23,697 nucleotides of DNA, from assembly GCF_000143415.4 (NCBI RefSeq), contig NW_003314416.1, forward strand, positions 37,881 through 61,577, read 5' to 3'. The stretch's first letter is position 1. The number at the start of each line of letters is the position of its first letter. Position numbers and translations under genes: made by a program. Below the pieces are notes generated by a model. The model was not told where the DNA came from. It ran no database searches and worked only from the letters and a program-made list of their open reading frames with translations. This stretch comes from Selaginella moellendorffii. Its lineage: Eukaryota; Streptophyta; Lycopodiopsida; Selaginellales; Selaginellaceae. Shown here one piece after another: positions 9,286-19,017 of the stretch.

Positions 9286-12200
9286 ATGGCGCAGTCGGTG
9301 TCGCTGGAATCTCTGGGCGCCTGGGCGAACGAGCTCCAGCGCTCGAGGAGTACGCGGAGTGGGAGCGTGAGGAACTGGAGATTGAGCTCGGATAGTGTGT
9401 TTGGGCAATCCGTGTACCAGCAGCATGCCGAGGACGACGAGGAGGCGCTCAAATGGGCGGCAATCGAGAGGCTTCCTACCTATGATCGCCTGGGCACTAC
9501 CATTCTCACCAATTATGTCGAAGGCAACAGGTTAAATCGCCAAGTGGTGAGCATCGAGAACATTGGTCCAGTGGAGCGCCAGGAATTCATAAACAAGCTC
9601 ATCCAAGTCACCGAGGAGGATAACGAGAAATTCTTGCGCAAGCTTCGAAAGCGCATTGACAGGTATGTGTGTTCTTTGGAGTTTATTTCTTTGACTGATC
9701 CTTCTTTTGTTTTTTTTTGTTTGCTTCTATAGAGTTTCTATACAATTGCCTACTATCGAGGTGCGTTTTCAAGATGTCACTGTACAAGCGGACTGCTATC
9801 TCGGAACGAGAGCTTTGCCAACTCTGTGGAACGCTACCCGAAATACCATCGAGGTTCTTCTTTTTGTTTTTTTTTTCTTTTTGTGTACTTCCTTGGACGT
9901 GACATTGTTTTCCTTTCTCTTTCGGTGATACAGGGGATATTAGACGTATCTAAATTGTTGCCAATGAAGAAGACGTCCATGACTATGCTTCGCAACGTCA
10001 GTGGTATTATCAAACCTGGGAGGTATGTTTAGAACTGGTGGTCGTTTTGTTTCTTATTGTCTTGTCATACAGGATGACTCTGCTGCTCGGTCCACCTGGT
10101 TCTGGAAAGACCAGTTTGCTACTTGCTCTTGCGGGAAAGCTCGATCCCGCCCTGAAGGTAAGCTGAAGTCATAAGATCACCATTTAAATGACATCGCATG
10201 TAATCCAGGTCGAGGGCCAGATTTCATACAACGGTCATTCTCTTGAAGAGTTTGTGCCTCAGAAGACCTCAGCCTATATCAGTCAGCACGACTTTCATCT
10301 AGGAGAACTGACCGTCAGAGAAACTCTAGAATTCTCATCGCAATGTCAAGGTGTAGGAGCAAGATATGGTGAGTAATGAGCTACCCTGGTCCGTCAGTCT
10401 TCTTCAGTCAGGCATGTTAACCTTATTCACCTCTAGGGGATTTCTACAGAAATGTTGGCAGAGCTGGCTAGGAGAGAAAAACAAGCCGGCATTTTTCCTG
10501 AGGCCGACATCGACTTCTTTATGAAAGTAAGTCTTCACAGTTTTTAAGCTGAGTTTTACCAACTCGTTGTCTTCCAATAGGCAACTGCAGTGGAAGGCCT
10601 ACATAGTAGCCTTGTGACTGAGTATTCGATGAAAGTGAGTGATCTATTTGTTTATTTCGTCGTGTTTTCCGTTTAAATATTCCATGCTACAGATTCTTGG
10701 ATTGGATCTTTGCGCAGACACGTTAGTTGGAGATGACATGCTCAGAGGCATATCTGGCGGCCAAAAGAAACGAGTTACAACCGGTAAGAAAACTTGTAAG
10801 CTGTGGTCTTCACTTCCTGTTTCAAACTGCTTCAGGGGAGATGATTGTTGGACCCACTCGGACTCTCTTTATGGATGAGATTTCCACTGGGCTGGATAGC
10901 TCAACGACATTCCAAATTGTGAAATGTCTCCAGCAGTTTGTCCATCTTCTGGAGAGCACCGTGCTAATGTCTCTACTTCAGCCTGCACCTGAGACATTTG
11001 AGCTTTTCGACGACATTATTTTGTTGTCAGAGGGTCAAATTGTTTATCAAGGGCCTCGGGAACTTGTTCTTGAGTTTTTTGAGGCCTGTGGATTCAAGTG
11101 TCCTGAAAGAAAGGGTGTAGCCGATTTTCTGCAAGAGGTATCTCTGTCCCCTTTTGTTTTGTCAATGGTTGTGTCGCTGATGACATCGTTCACTTCCAGC
11201 TTACTTCTCAGAAAGATCAAGCTCAATATTGGTGGGACGAAACTAAACCATACGAATATGTTTCGGTGAATGACTTCGTGCAGCTCTTTAAGCAATCTCG
11301 TGCTGGTGAACTGCTGGCCGAAGAATTTTCATGCCCGTTTGACAAAGAAAGAAGTCATAAAGCAGCACTAGAGTTTAGCAAGTATGCTATTGGCGGATGG
11401 GATCTCTTCAAAGTTTGCTTCGCGAGGGAATGGTTGCTGGTCAAACGAAATTCTTTCATCTTCATATTCAAGGGAGTTCAGGTATGCTTATATATTACGG
11501 AATCGTTATGTGACGTGTTTTCGCAGATATGTATCGTGGCTTTCATTGGTATGACGGTTTTCCTTCGCACTGAAATGCACCGCGATAACGAGCAAGATGG
11601 TTTCTATTTTCTGGGAGCTCTGTTTTTTACTCTGATCATGATCATGTTCAATGGGTTTGGCGAATTACCGATGACTTTGACGCGGCTGCCTATATTCTAC
11701 AAGCAACGGGATCTGCTATTCTATCCCTCTTGGGCTTTTGCTCTACCAATGATCGTGTCCAGGATACCAATGTCTATTGTCGAAGTGACAATTTTTATTG
11801 CCATGACGTACTATGTTATCGGCTTTGCACCTGCTGCTGGAAGGTACGAGAGTATTCCGGCTTAAACCTCTTAGTTATTTGCTCTGTGTAGGTTTTTCCG
11901 GCAGTATTTGCTTCTCTTCGTTTTGCACCAAATGTCTTCCGCTATGTTTCGTTTTATTGCCGGAGTATGTCGAACTATGGTGGTGGCAAATACGGGAGGT
12001 TCCGTTGCACTCCTTATCGTTTTCATGCTGGGAGGCTTTATCATTCCTAGAGGTTTGGCACTAAACCATGATGTTATTTGTTCGTCAAACCAATCTTTTC
12101 TGCAGCTGAAATTCCAAAGTGGTGGATATGGGGATATTGGATTTCGCCCCTGACTTACGCTGAAAATGCTATAAGCGTCAACGAGATGCTTGCACCTGAA

Positions 12201-15017
12201 TGGGACAAGGTTGATTCTCTTGTTTCATTTTGCATCGTTCTAAGATGTTTATTTTGCAGCAAGTTCCCGGCCGCAATATGACCCTCGGAAAGGCTATTTT
12301 GCAAGATCGCGGCCTCTTTACAGAGGCGAACTGGTATTGGATCGGGGTTGGTGGCCTTATAGGCTTCGTATTTTTGTTCAATGTTCTTTTTACACTGGCG
12401 CTCGCTCATTTAAATCGTAAGCTTCCATTATTCGTTCCCACGTATAGCAGCTGTACCCTTTGTCTTTGCAGCTTTAAGTGCGAAGAGAGCTCTATCTGAG
12501 CAACCTGTTTCTGATCAGAAGAGAATATTGTCATCTAGACGTGAATCCATGCCATCCGAGCATAAACACAGCAACAGAACTGGTTTGGCGCTTATACCTG
12601 ACGTGCTTCACGTTAATGTTTGCATTGCTATTCTCAGGTGAAGTGGAGATGCAGGCTTCAGCATCAACTTCGTCCCGTCAGCTGTCCGATAGACGAGGAA
12701 TGATACTGCCATTTCAGCCTCTGGCAATAGCATTCAAGGATATTAAGTACTACGTGGACATGCCCGCCGTAATATCTATGTCGCTACTCAACTGTAGAAT
12801 GTCGCTAACAGCTCTATGTGCAGGAGATGAAAAGTCAAGGGTTGACAGAGAGCCGGCTGGAGCTTCTGCATGATATTACTGGAGCATTTAGACCCGGAGT
12901 TTTAACAGCATTGATGGGTGTGAGTGGAGCTGGAAAGACTACATTGATGGACGTGCTTGCTGGAAGGAAAACCAGTGGCTACATCGAAGGGGATATTTGG
13001 ATATCTGGCTTTCCAAAGAAACAAGAAACGTTTGCAAGAATCTCAGGATACTGCGAGCAGTCGGACATCCATTCCCCTCAAGTTACTATTTACGAATCGC
13101 TGTTGTTTTCGGCCAGACTTCGGCTCCCAAATGAAGTCGATCGCAACACTCAGGAGGTACGTAGTTTCGAAATGTAACTCAGATCAGACATCTGCGTTTT
13201 TTGTGGCAGCTCTTTGTTCACGAGGTCATGGAACTCGTTGAACTGGACATTGTCAAGGACGCACTTGTTGGTATTCCAGGAGTCAGTGGTCTCTCTACAG
13301 AGCAGAGAAAGCGACTGACGATCGCTGTCGAGCTTGTTGCCAATCCTTCTATCATCTTTATGGACGAACCGACCTCTGGCCTGGACGCCAGAGCTGCTGC
13401 AATCGTCATGCGAACCGTTCGGAATACTGTTGATACTGGACGGACTGTTGTGTGTACAATACATCAGCCTAGCATCGATATTTTTGAAGCGTTTGATGAG
13501 GTACTTGCTGACCTTTAAGCTGATTGCGAAAGAATGAATTATTTGTCTCTTTTGCAGTTGCTTCTCCTTAAGCGCGGTGGCCAGGTGACATACGCAGGAC
13601 CTTTAGGAAAACGTTCTCACAAGCTTATCGAGTACTTCGAGGTTGTAAGTCTATACAGGGAATTAACTGAACTGACGACGGCGAACCCTTGCACAGGCCG
13701 TTCCTGGAGTCACTAGATACCGAGATGGAACTAATCCTGCTGCCTGGATGCTCGAAGTAACGTCACCTTCAACAGAGCATAGCCTCAACACCGACTTTGC
13801 TCAGCTCTATCTCAACTCTCCGCTGTTTCAGTAAGTCGTTATGTTTTTCTCAATGTAGCTTAAAATATTTTGATATAAACTTTGCAGGCGTAACATAGCA
13901 CTGGTGAAGGAGCTCTCCTCCCCTGCTCCAGGAGCCAGTGATTTATACTTTCCAACAAAATACTCCCAACCATTCCTTACGCAATTCCGCTCATGCCTGT
14001 GGAAGCAGAACTTGACATACTGGAGAAGCCCCGACTATAACTGCGTCAGGCTATGTTTTACTCTCTTCTCCGCCCTTCTCTTCGGAACCATTTTCTGGAA
14101 GTTTGGACTTAAGAGGTAAAAGTCTGTCAAACCTTCTCTCTGCCGAAACTTTAAGCGTGTGTTTTTTTCTGTGCTCGACAGGGAGAATCAGTCCGACTTG
14201 CTTAACGTGATGGGTGCGATGTACGGGGCTGTCATATTTCTTGGTGTAAATAACAGTGCCACAGTTCAGCCCGTCGTCGCCACGGAAAGGACCGTCTTTT
14301 ACAGGGAGCGAGCGGCAGGAATGTATTCGGCTCTTCCCTACGCTTTAGCACAGGTATTCTCGATCTATATCTACGCAAACAGCTATAGCTAATGCAAGAT
14401 TGCCGCAAACTTTGCAGGTCATCGTCGAGATACCATACGTTCTCTTCCAGACGCTCATGTACGGTGGCATCACTTACGCCATGATCCAGTTCGAGTGGAA
14501 AGCCTCGAAGTTCTTCTGGTACCTCTACGTCATGTTCTTCACCTTCCTCTACTTCACATACTACGGGATGATGGCCGTGGCGATCACACCAAACTACCAG
14601 ATCGCGGGCATCCTCGCGTCGGCATTCTACTCGCTCTTCAACCTCTTCTCGGGCTTTCTCATACCAAAACCCGTGAGTATATGGTCTTTGTCTTTTATAG
14701 AAGTGATAGACTATTGGACTAACACCGGGGAATTCATCCCGTTGCAGAAAATTCCAAAGTGGTGGCAGTGGTATGTGTGGATTTGCCCCGTTGCTTACAC
14801 CGTCTATGGCCTCATTACGTCCCAGTATGGGGACGTGAATTCGGAGCTCCAAATCCCCGGCCAGCCCAGCAAGCCCATCAAGCTCTTCCTTAAAGACTAC
14901 TTCGACTACGATCAACAGTTCCTTGGCGTGGTGGCGGCCGTGTTGTTTGGATTCGCAGCCTTCTTCGCATTTATGTTCGCGTTTTGCATCCGCGTCCTCA
15001 ACTTCCAGCGCCGCTAA
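9286..15017 (+). CDS. Full-size ABCG (PDR-type) ABC transporter
   Basis: Plasma-membrane pleiotropic drug resistance transporter with the reverse order NBD-TMD-NBD-TMD, exporting hydrophobic metabolites, hormones or waxes. The 24 exons are 9286-9662, 9733-9853, 9934-10022, 10073-10157, 10209-10368, 10450-10526, 10581-10634, 10693-10783, 10836-11137, 11200-11481, 11527-11843, 11892-12052, 12106-12209, 12260-12416, 12472-12582, 12638-12768, 12824-13156, 13210-13500, 13558-13641 (or 13644), 13697-13830, 13888-14115, 14182-14353, 14418-14672 and 14748-15017. The product is about 1461 residues. NBD1 has Walker A GPPGSGKT (about 202-209), signature SGGQKKR (about 342) and [14 protein letters not shown]2 has GVSGAGKT (about 905-912), LSTEQRKR (about 1012) and [14 protein letters not shown] signatures such as [21 protein letters not shown] and [16 protein letters not shown] are present. 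All nucleotide-binding motifs look intact. Family placement is certain; subgroup and substrate are not. Confidence 0.95.
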
Positions 15018-15491
15018 AACATTGGAAGAACAACGAATAGATGAAGAACAGGATATTCCAACGAATGTTCTTATCCATCCAGAAGATTCAGTCCAATCCA
15101 ATCCGGCCGTCCACGTGCTGGCCATTCGATCCGGAGCCGTTGCTTTGTTTTTAACCCACATGTTGTTATTCCGTTTGAGCGCCGCCTTTAATTCCCACGT
15201 CACGCTGCTGACGTGGCTGCTACCCGTTATTAACCCAACGAGACGCTCTAGGGTCTTAACAGAGGTTTAAGCCAGCAAAGAAAGAGCCTCGTCGGCCAGG
15301 AAGGAGAAACCAAAGCAAGGTGTGTGTTCTTTCTTTCATAGAGGATTGGTATCAATCCAGCGCTCGCATTTTCTTTCGATTCTTTCCATTCTTTCTTTGT
15401 AGTAAATCTTTTCCAGTGATCGATCTTGTGTGGATCTTATGGAGCAGGCAAGCTAGGATCAGACAATCTTGAGAAAGAACTTGTGATCGCT
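15018..15491. other. Spacer: ABCG 3' UTR and FLA promoter/leader
   Basis: The left part is presumably the ABCG 3' UTR. Bases 15112-15216 hold three ACGT-core sites. A pyrimidine-rich stretch at 15320-15402 begins with GTGTGT and ends with TTTGTAG, so it could be an 83-nt intron in the FLA leader. No coding exon is visible. Confidence 0.5.
15112..15216 (+). promoter_or_regulatory. bZIP/ACGT element cluster upstream of FLA
   Basis: A G-box CACGTG lies at 15112-15117. A perfect 8-bp inverted repeat follows: CCACGTCA at 15195-15202 and TGACGTGG at 15209-15216, separated by 6 bp. These are G/C-box hybrids of the kind bound by plant bZIP factors (ABF, HY5, TGA types). They lie 276-380 bp before the FLA start codon. 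Function is inferred from sequence alone. Confidence 0.5.
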
Positions 15492-16943
15492 ATGAGTGTG
15501 GAGCAGCAGCACCGGCAGGCCAGCCTCGCCCTGGTCTGCTCTCTCGCAGCGATGGCGATCATCATCCTTCCATGGGCGAGCCTTTGCGGAGCTCAAAACG
15601 TGACGGTGGTGCTGGAGAACTCGGCGCCCGTGAACACGAACTTCTCCACATTCAGCCGCCTCCTCTCCATGACCAACGTCACCGCAGAGATCAACAGCCG
15701 CTCCTCGCTCACCATCCTCGTCCCGGACAACTCCATCCTCGACAGCTACGTAGGGGCCAACCTCGAGGGGATGCACGTCTGGGCCGTGGCCGACTTCTGC
15801 CGCTACCACGTCCTGCTCCAGTACCTCGACACCCAAGAGATCATGCAGATGACCAACCAGTCCGGGCTGCTCATCACCACGCTCTACCAGACCACCGGAC
15901 GCGCCGAAGGGATCGATGGCTTCGTCAACATGACCTTCGGGAACGACATCCAGTTCGGGCTTCCGCCACCCCACGCCTCAGGTCCCGTCGCCACCGTTCT
16001 CAATAACTTCGTGCGCTATCCTTACAACATGAGCTTCATGATGATCAGCAAGCCTCTCATGCCCGTCCGGCTGGCGCAGATGAACAGGCCCGACCACTTC
16101 CCCAGCATCTCCAACGCGCTCTTCAAAGGTAACATCTACAAGACGTTCCAGAAGTTGATGCAGGACACCGGGACACTGGCGGCGGCCGAGGACATCGAGC
16201 ACCAGCCCTTCACCAGCGGGGTGACGGTGTTTGCTCCCACCGACAGCGCGTTCCAGAACCTCCCCAGTGGATCTCTGGCAGCGCTCACGCAGTCGCAGCG
16301 CCAGTTGCTCGTCCGCTACCATCTCCTGCCGTCATTCTTCACGTTTGGATCGCTCCGGACGCTGAAGGCTCCGCTCACGACGCTGGCCACGTCTAACAGG
16401 AACTTTGAGGTGAATGCCAGCGGCGAGGGGCCTTCCGGGGGACTGGCGATTGCGACCGGGGTGTCCACCGCAAACGTGATTGCCACTCTCTTGGAGGACG
16501 ATCCAGTCGGGATGTATGCTCTGGACGCGGTGCTTCTTCCACCCGAGATCTTCCCACTCCACTCCACGCCGCCCGCCAGCATTGCACCGTCGCCTGCTCC
16601 TCCGGCCACCGTTCCGCCACCAAAGGCTGTTCAAGCGCCAGCTCCGGCTCCAAAGCCGGCTCCGCCACCTTCGCCTTCGTCTTCTCCTTCTCCACCGCCA
16701 CCCGCGGCTTCTCCTTCTCCACCACCCTCGGCTACGTCTCCTCCTCCCGTGCAGAGCTCATCAAATTCCTCCTCGTCGAGCTCCTCGAGCTCGTCTCCGG
16801 CAGCCGAAAATGGGACAAGTGCCGAGGCCCCAGTCGCCGCAGAAGGTCCGCTGGCGGAAAGGTCCGACGCCCGGAAGTTTGGTGAGAGTTTCTTTGGTGG
16901 ATTTTTGCCAGCTGCACTTGCTACTACTACGTTGCTCTTTTGA
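15492..16943 (+). CDS. Fasciclin-like arabinogalactan protein, two FAS1 domains, GPI-anchored
   Basis: Cell-surface adhesion or wall glycoprotein of the FLA family. Single exon, 483 residues. I start at ATG 15492; an in-frame ATG at 15426 would add 22 polar residues and bury the signal peptide (about 1-34, hydrophobic core CSLAAMAIIILPWASL). FAS1 domain 1 (about 35-190) shows LTILVPDNSIL (H1) and CRYHVLLQYLD, and LYQTTGRAEGIDGFVNMTF is typical of FLA1/2/8-like members. FAS1 domain 2 (about 205-350) shows VTVFAPTDSAF, LVRYHLLPSF and YALDAVLLPPEIF. A Pro/Ala/Ser arabinogalactan region (about 355-425) with many Ala-Pro, Ser-Pro and Thr-Pro pairs leads into a near-pure Ser run. The C-terminus ends in a hydrophobic GPI-type tail after FGESFFGGF. 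Several Asn-X-Ser/Thr sites are present. GC content is higher than in neighbouring genes. Confidence 0.93.
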   Translation: MSVEQQHRQASLALVCSLAAMAIIILPWASLCGAQNVTVVLENSAPVNTNFSTFSRLLSMTNVTAEINSRSSLTILVPDNSILDSYVGANLEGMHVWAVADFCRYHVLLQYLDTQEIMQMTNQSGLLITTLYQTTGRAEGIDGFVNMTFGNDIQFGLPPPHASGPVATVLNNFVRYPYNMSFMMISKPLMPVRLAQMNRPDHFPSISNALFKGNIYKTFQKLMQDTGTLAAAEDIEHQPFTSGVTVFAPTDSAFQNLPSGSLAALTQSQRQLLVRYHLLPSFFTFGSLRTLKAPLTTLATSNRNFEVNASGEGPSGGLAIATGVSTANVIATLLEDDPVGMYALDAVLLPPEIFPLHSTPPASIAPSPAPPATVPPPKAVQAPAPAPKPAPPPSPSSSPSPPPPAASPSPPPSATSPPPVQSSSNSSSSSSSSSSPAAENGTSAEAPVAAEGPLAERSDARKFGESFFGGFLPAALATTTLLF

Positions 16944-17553
16944 TATGAAAGGTTTGTACTACAACTAGTTTTCTTGGAAGAGAGACATTGTAATAACTTT
17001 AGTGCATTAGCGTTGAGTTTACATCATGTAATTTTTTAATGACAATGAAAATGTTTTAAGTCCGTCATGGAGGTTTAGGGTTTACGACGCGATACTGGGA
17101 CCTGGAACACTCCTTGACGCCAGCGCATCTGTCTACAAATGCAAGGGTGGTGCTGGATCACTCCAAGACTGTAGAGACTAGTTCAGAGATGCCAGCCGTC
17201 CGCGGCCGAGAAGAGGCGGGAGGTGCGAGAAGCGCGGCAACAGGAAGGATCGCGAGTGGAAGGCTGGAAGGGCAGCTAAAGGTGACAAGAGAAGATGAAG
17301 CAGGAAGAGGAGAAGACGAAGCAAATGGAGATCTACGCAGAGCTCGTCCGTGGTGGGACGAAGCTTCCGCGGCAATGCCATGTTATGACTTTAATCGAAT
17401 CTAAAACTTATTCGAACACGCAACCTTCTGATCTGGAGTCAGACTTGCGCCACGGATCCTTTCACGGCGGGTTCATCCACTATGAGCTACTCGGACGATA
17501 TATTCAATAACTTCATCATTTATAAAATCATAGACATCAAATTATTTTCGACT
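16944..17553. other. Spacer between FLA and the lipid-transfer gene (convergent)
   Basis: The left 120 bp look like the FLA 3' UTR. A telo-box-like TTTAGGGTTT lies at 17074-17083. Bases 17114-17404 have open frames rich in Glu, Arg and Lys, including a short one from 17295 with EIYAELVRGGTKLPRQ, but no family is recognised and no clear gene model emerges. The tRNA-Trp-like fragment is at 17411-17475. Confidence 0.4.
17411..17459 (-). pseudogene. Truncated tRNA-Trp(CCA)-like fragment
   Basis: On the minus strand the sequence begins GGATCCGTGGCGCAA, like the 5' end of plant tRNA-Trp, and jumps to a perfect anticodon arm: stem TCTGA/TCAGA around loop CTCCAGA with anticodon CCA. It continues AGGTTGCGTGTTCGAA. 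About nine bases of the D-arm (loop end and 3' stem strand) are missing, and the 3' half of the T stem and the acceptor strand do not follow. It therefore cannot fold as a normal tRNA. Beside it, on the plus strand at 17461-17475, lies TTCACGGCGGGTTCA, close to the remembered tRNA-Trp 3' end but inverted. It could be a pseudogene or the head of a tRNA-derived SINE. Confidence 0.6.
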
Positions 17554-17905
17554 TTAGAATTGTAGAGCTGCAAAATGCACAGATTAATCTTAGATCAGCC
17601 CGAAAAGATGCTTGTTTCATACCTCCACAAGTTCTTGGCAAGGGCCTATTGCAAGCCGATGCCATGGCCTGGATACGTTGCTTGTTGACCGCAGCGGCGA
17701 TCTGGGGCGTGACTTTGGGACACAAACACCCGTTCGACACCGCTCTAGCGGCTCTGCAGCAGCCAGCGCTGGGAGGGCTTCCATTCCCGTAAGAACCCGA
17801 GCATTGCGATATCACCGTCGTCACCAAACCATTGCAATCTTGTCCGCGAACAGCAATCGCCCAAAGCATCACTAGCAAGACGAAGGAGGTGCGTGGAAAA
17901 GCCAT
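17554..17905 (-). CDS. Non-specific lipid-transfer protein, eight-cysteine, DIR1/type IV-like
   Basis: Small secreted protein that carries lipids in a hydrophobic cavity. Two exons on the minus strand: 17905-17623 and 17567-17554, with a 55-nt intron, giving 98 residues. A signal peptide covers about residues 1-21 (cleavage near AVRG/QDC). The eight cysteines follow C-X10-C-X13-CC-X9-CXC-X22-C-X7-C, complete and closest to type IV (DIR1-like) spacing. The last exon is only 14 nt and adds a short tail right after Cys8. If the intron were retained, translation would run to 17537 and give 122 residues with two extra cysteines. I prefer the spliced form because family members end soon after Cys8 and because the borders are good (GTATGA donor, TTTTGCAG acceptor). 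Exact ligand and role are unknown. Confidence 0.83.
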
Positions 17906-18192
17906 CTTAATTTCTCACAATTCCAGAATGCCCTCTTTCTAAGCCTTGCTTCCACTGGATCTCACGAAGAAGAGAGCTCACATTTAAAGCATCCATCACA
18001 CGGACTCTTGCCGTCTCGATCACGTCTTTGGTCCTGGTCTTGGTCCTTGGTCTTAAAACTCGTTCGATCAAATTCATGGAAACATCCCAAAGTACTTTGA
18101 GCGGGAATTTTCAAACCAACGTTTTCAAATTCAAATATTTGCGCGGGAAGGAATATTACAAAGCACACAAAGTAGTATAATCCTTTGATCAT
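17906..18192. other. Spacer between LTP and glycine-rich genes
   Basis: It holds the LTP promoter and the 3' UTR of the glycine-rich gene, both on the minus strand. A weak TATA-like TTTAAAT (minus strand, about 17983-17989) lies about 78 bp before the LTP start. Imperfect CTTGGTC repeats occur at about 18027-18053. No coding exon is seen. Confidence 0.4.
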
Positions 18193-18627
18193 TCATGGCT
18201 GATCCACCTCGTGTCCATGGTGCCACCCTCCACCGCGTCCGTATCCTCCACGCCCATATCCGTACCCAGGTCCGTAGCCACCATAGCCGGGTCCATAGTA
18301 TCCGCCATAGCCCGGTCCGTACCCACCACCGTATCCCGGCCCATAGCCACCATAGCCCGGTCCATAGCCACCACCACCATAGCCCGGCCCATAGCCACCA
18401 CCACGCCCGTACCCGCCATATCCCGGCCCATACCCGCCATAGCCTCCTCGTCCATAACCATCGTCGTCATCGTGGTGGAGTGACTTTGTAGCGGCGTCGT
18501 TGTTCTTGAGCTCCTCGTCCTTCTGGGGGTTCTCGGCGAGATCTCTGGCGCTGGACACGAGCAAGAAGGCGAGATTGAGAAGTAGCAGCACGGCCAGGAG
18601 CTGCTGCAAGGCCTTGGAAAGAGCCAT
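18193..18627 (-). CDS. Secreted glycine-rich protein with GYGPGYG repeats
   Basis: Cell-wall type glycine-rich protein of 144 residues, single exon. I start at ATG 18627, because the next residues, ALSKALQQ then LLAVLLLLNLAFLLV, form a signal peptide with a likely cut near SSA/RDLAE. The open frame continues upstream to 18828 but that part looks like leader. The mature protein opens with an acidic, Asn- and His-containing segment (RDLAENPQKDEEL, then HHDDDD). It is followed by seven GPGYG copies in a Gly/Tyr field with a few Arg, and ends WHHGHEVDQP. The RDLAE start after the signal peptide recalls plant wall GRPs of the GRP3/GRP9 group. The opposite strand is open across the same region only because of the repeat codons. 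The tyrosines could allow oxidative cross-linking in the wall; that is inference. Confidence 0.85.
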   Translation of the reverse strand: MALSKALQQLLAVLLLLNLAFLLVSSARDLAENPQKDEELKNNDAATKSLHHDDDDGYGRGGYGGYGPGYGGYGRGGGYGPGYGGGGYGPGYGGYGPGYGGGYGPGYGGYYGPGYGGYGPGYGYGRGGYGRGGGWHHGHEVDQP

Positions 18628-18756
18628 TTTGTAGTTTCCTCCTTGGAGACGGAGACTTCCTCTCCTGACAAACAAACGCTGTGATGCAATGCGCAAGAAA
18701 GATCTAGGGAAAAGGGGGCCTGGAAGGAATGCTTGGATTTGGAGGATCGAGCAATG

Positions 18757-18763
18757 TTTTATA
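18757..18763 (-). promoter_or_regulatory. TATA box of the glycine-rich protein gene
   Basis: On the minus strand the sequence reads CTATAAAA, about 130 bp before the ATG at 18627. This predicts a start site near 18730 and a leader of about 100 nt. Confidence 0.55.
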
Positions 18764-18787
18764 GAGCCCAGGGAAATGATCGTCGCG

Positions 18788-19017
18788 TTGACGCGCGTTG
18801 ACATGGGGGTCAACCGCGTTTTATCCACCGATTGGTTTGGTTGGGTGTCGGTGAGTGAATGCCGCGACCACGAGACCCTTGCGGCCTGTGTAGAGACAGA
18901 GATTTCTCTCTTCGTGGAAGCAAGTCAGCCGCAATTCTACCATGGCAGCTTTTAAATCTATCCAATTTATAGAGGGTTGACTTTCTCGCGCTCTCATTGA
19001 CTCTTTGACTGGGTCAA
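18788..19017. promoter_or_regulatory. W-box-rich upstream region of the glycine-rich protein gene
   Basis: Seven TTGAC cores on either strand lie upstream of the TATA box: 18788-18792, 18798-18802, 18809-18813 (inverted), 18977-18982, 18997-19002, 19005-19010 and 19012-19017 (inverted). Five of them are full TTGAC(C/T) W-boxes. The last three fall inside the final codons of the neighbouring TGD5-like gene, so they may be coding coincidence. WRKY control of the GRP gene is an inference. Confidence 0.45.

Noticed and set aside
14232-15203. 323-codon open frame on the minus strand opposite the ABCG 3' exons
   Set aside because: It mirrors well-supported transporter exons, is Glu/Arg/His-rich without any recognisable domain, and crosses several intron borders of the sense gene.
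15459-16725. Long minus-strand frames opposite the FLA gene
   Set aside because: They arise from the high third-position GC of the FLA coding sequence; no domain is visible.
17114-17404. 96-codon frame rich in Glu, Arg and Ala
   Set aside because: Low-complexity composition, no family match, and overlapping frames equally open; not enough to call a gene.
17411-17459. Functional tRNA-Trp gene
   Set aside because: The D-arm is incomplete and the T stem and acceptor 3' strand are missing, so no cloverleaf can form.
18211-18450. CRISPR-like regular repeats
   Set aside because: The periodic sequence is the codons of a Gly/Tyr repeat protein, without uniform repeats and unique spacers, in a plant nuclear context.
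18195-18491. Plus-strand frames with His/Ser/Thr/Pro repeats opposite the glycine-rich gene
   Set aside because: They are the complement of the GYGPGYG codons; the minus-strand frame has a signal peptide and a sensible start.
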